Below, one piece after another: positions 6,015-6,157 of a stretch of 6,157 nt of DNA; position 1 is the stretch's first letter, and each line of letters opens with the position of its first letter. The stretch spans positions 1 through 6,157 of the forward strand of contig JACPWV010000086.1 of NCBI GenBank assembly GCA_016196905.1. Direction: 5' to 3'. Position numbers and translations under genes: made by a program. This DNA comes from Chloroflexota bacterium. GTDB lineage: Bacteria > Chloroflexota > Anaerolineae > UBA7937 > JACPPX01. The notes under the pieces are model-generated. The model was not told the DNA's origin, made no database searches, and saw nothing but the letters and a program-made list of their open reading frames with translations.

Positions 6015-6036
6015 ATGTCGGACAAAAATAGAGTAA
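5965..6036 (+). CDS. Possible 23-codon leader ORF overlapping the lipoprotein start
   Basis: ATG 5965 is preceded by GGAGGG (5952-5957) at seven bases, a good ribosome site. The frame encodes 23 residues rich in charged residues and His (it begins MPTTKSHHCEDLGRRDK) and stops at TAA 6034-6036. It runs through the ribosome site and first codons of the lipoprotein gene in another frame. Translation of it would therefore interfere with, or be coupled to, initiation at 6015. The peptide has no similarity I recognise. It could be a regulatory leader or simple coincidence in a purine-rich leader. Confidence 0.25.
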   Translation: MPTTKSHHCEDLGRRDKCRTKIE

Positions 6037-6157
6037 CTCTCATCATCCTTGGCGGGCTAGCCATTCTGGGTGTGATCGCGGCGGCTTGCGCGCCCGCCCC
6101 TGCGACGCCAACGCCGGCGGCGCCACCGCCCGAGGCGCCTCGCTGGCAAAGACCCAT
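6015..6157 (+). CDS. Lipoprotein, N-terminal fragment; probable ABC-transporter substrate-binding protein (runs off the window)
   Basis: Only the first 47 codons are present; the frame is open at the window end. The start is well supported by GGGAGGAGAG (6001-6010) just before ATG 6015. Residues 1-25 form a lipoprotein signal: a charged N-terminus (MSDKNR), a hydrophobic core (VTLIILGGLAILGVI) and the lipobox AAAC with Cys25. A Pro/Ala/Thr-rich tether follows (APAPATPTPAAPPPEAP). In Chloroflexota, lipoproteins of this build placed after a GntR/UTRA regulator are commonly the substrate-binding component of an ABC uptake system. The binding domain itself lies outside the window, so that role is inferred from context only. 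The lipoprotein call itself is firm. Confidence 0.85.
   Translation, partial: MSDKNRVTLIILGGLAILGVIAAACAPAPATPTPAAPPPEAPRWQRP

Noticed and set aside
1..6157. CRISPR array, tRNA or rRNA genes, insertion sequence ends or integrase genes
   Set aside because: I found no regularly spaced repeats, no cloverleaf-like sequence, no rRNA-like stretch and no transposase or integrase motifs on either strand.

Overview
The window looks like chromosomal DNA of a GC-rich, probably thermophilic member of the Chloroflexota (Anaerolineae/Thermoflexia-like). This rests on three things: high G+C coding sequence, secreted or lipid-anchored proteins with long Pro/Thr-rich linkers after the signal segment, and the style of the M23, M1 and S51-type peptidases. 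It is an inference from sequence style. No rRNA or tRNA is present to confirm it, and I see no CRISPR array, insertion sequence or phage gene.

Layout. (1) 75-1112: a promoter, then an exported M23 (LytM-type) cell-wall peptidase with a C-terminal carboxypeptidase-regulatory-like beta domain. (2) 1168-1215: two back-to-back perfect hairpins in the convergent gap. (3) 2052-1291, minus strand: a peptidase S51 / class I glutamine-amidotransferase-like gene split by one in-frame TAA. (4) 2173-3761: a near-consensus promoter and an M1-family zinc aminopeptidase lipoprotein with all catalytic motifs intact. (5) 4024-3827, minus strand: a remnant holding only the C-terminal tail of a ribose-type (RbsC-like) ABC sugar permease. 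(6) 4058-4455: a self-contained unit of promoter, 79-aa unrecognised protein and rho-independent terminator. (7) 4456-4857: about 400 bases with no convincing gene. (8) 4866-5782: a strong promoter, three imperfect octamer repeats and a GntR/HutC-family regulator with a UTRA ligand domain. (9) 5783-6157: a leader with an orphan Shine-Dalgarno and a possible small upstream ORF, then the start of a lipoprotein cut by the window edge, most likely the substrate-binding protein of an ABC transporter.

How the parts fit. The left half holds extracytoplasmic hydrolases, each transcribed on its own. The right half looks like the start of a regulated uptake locus: a GntR/UTRA repressor followed by a binding lipoprotein. 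The permease remnant on the opposite strand nearby suggests that an older sugar-transport locus was lost or rearranged here. I did not find a convincing new multi-gene system. The most checkable oddities are the single-stop S51 pseudogene, the permease remnant, the paired hairpins, the TGATG-linked small ORF before the M23 gene, and the isolated 79-aa gene with its own promoter and terminator.
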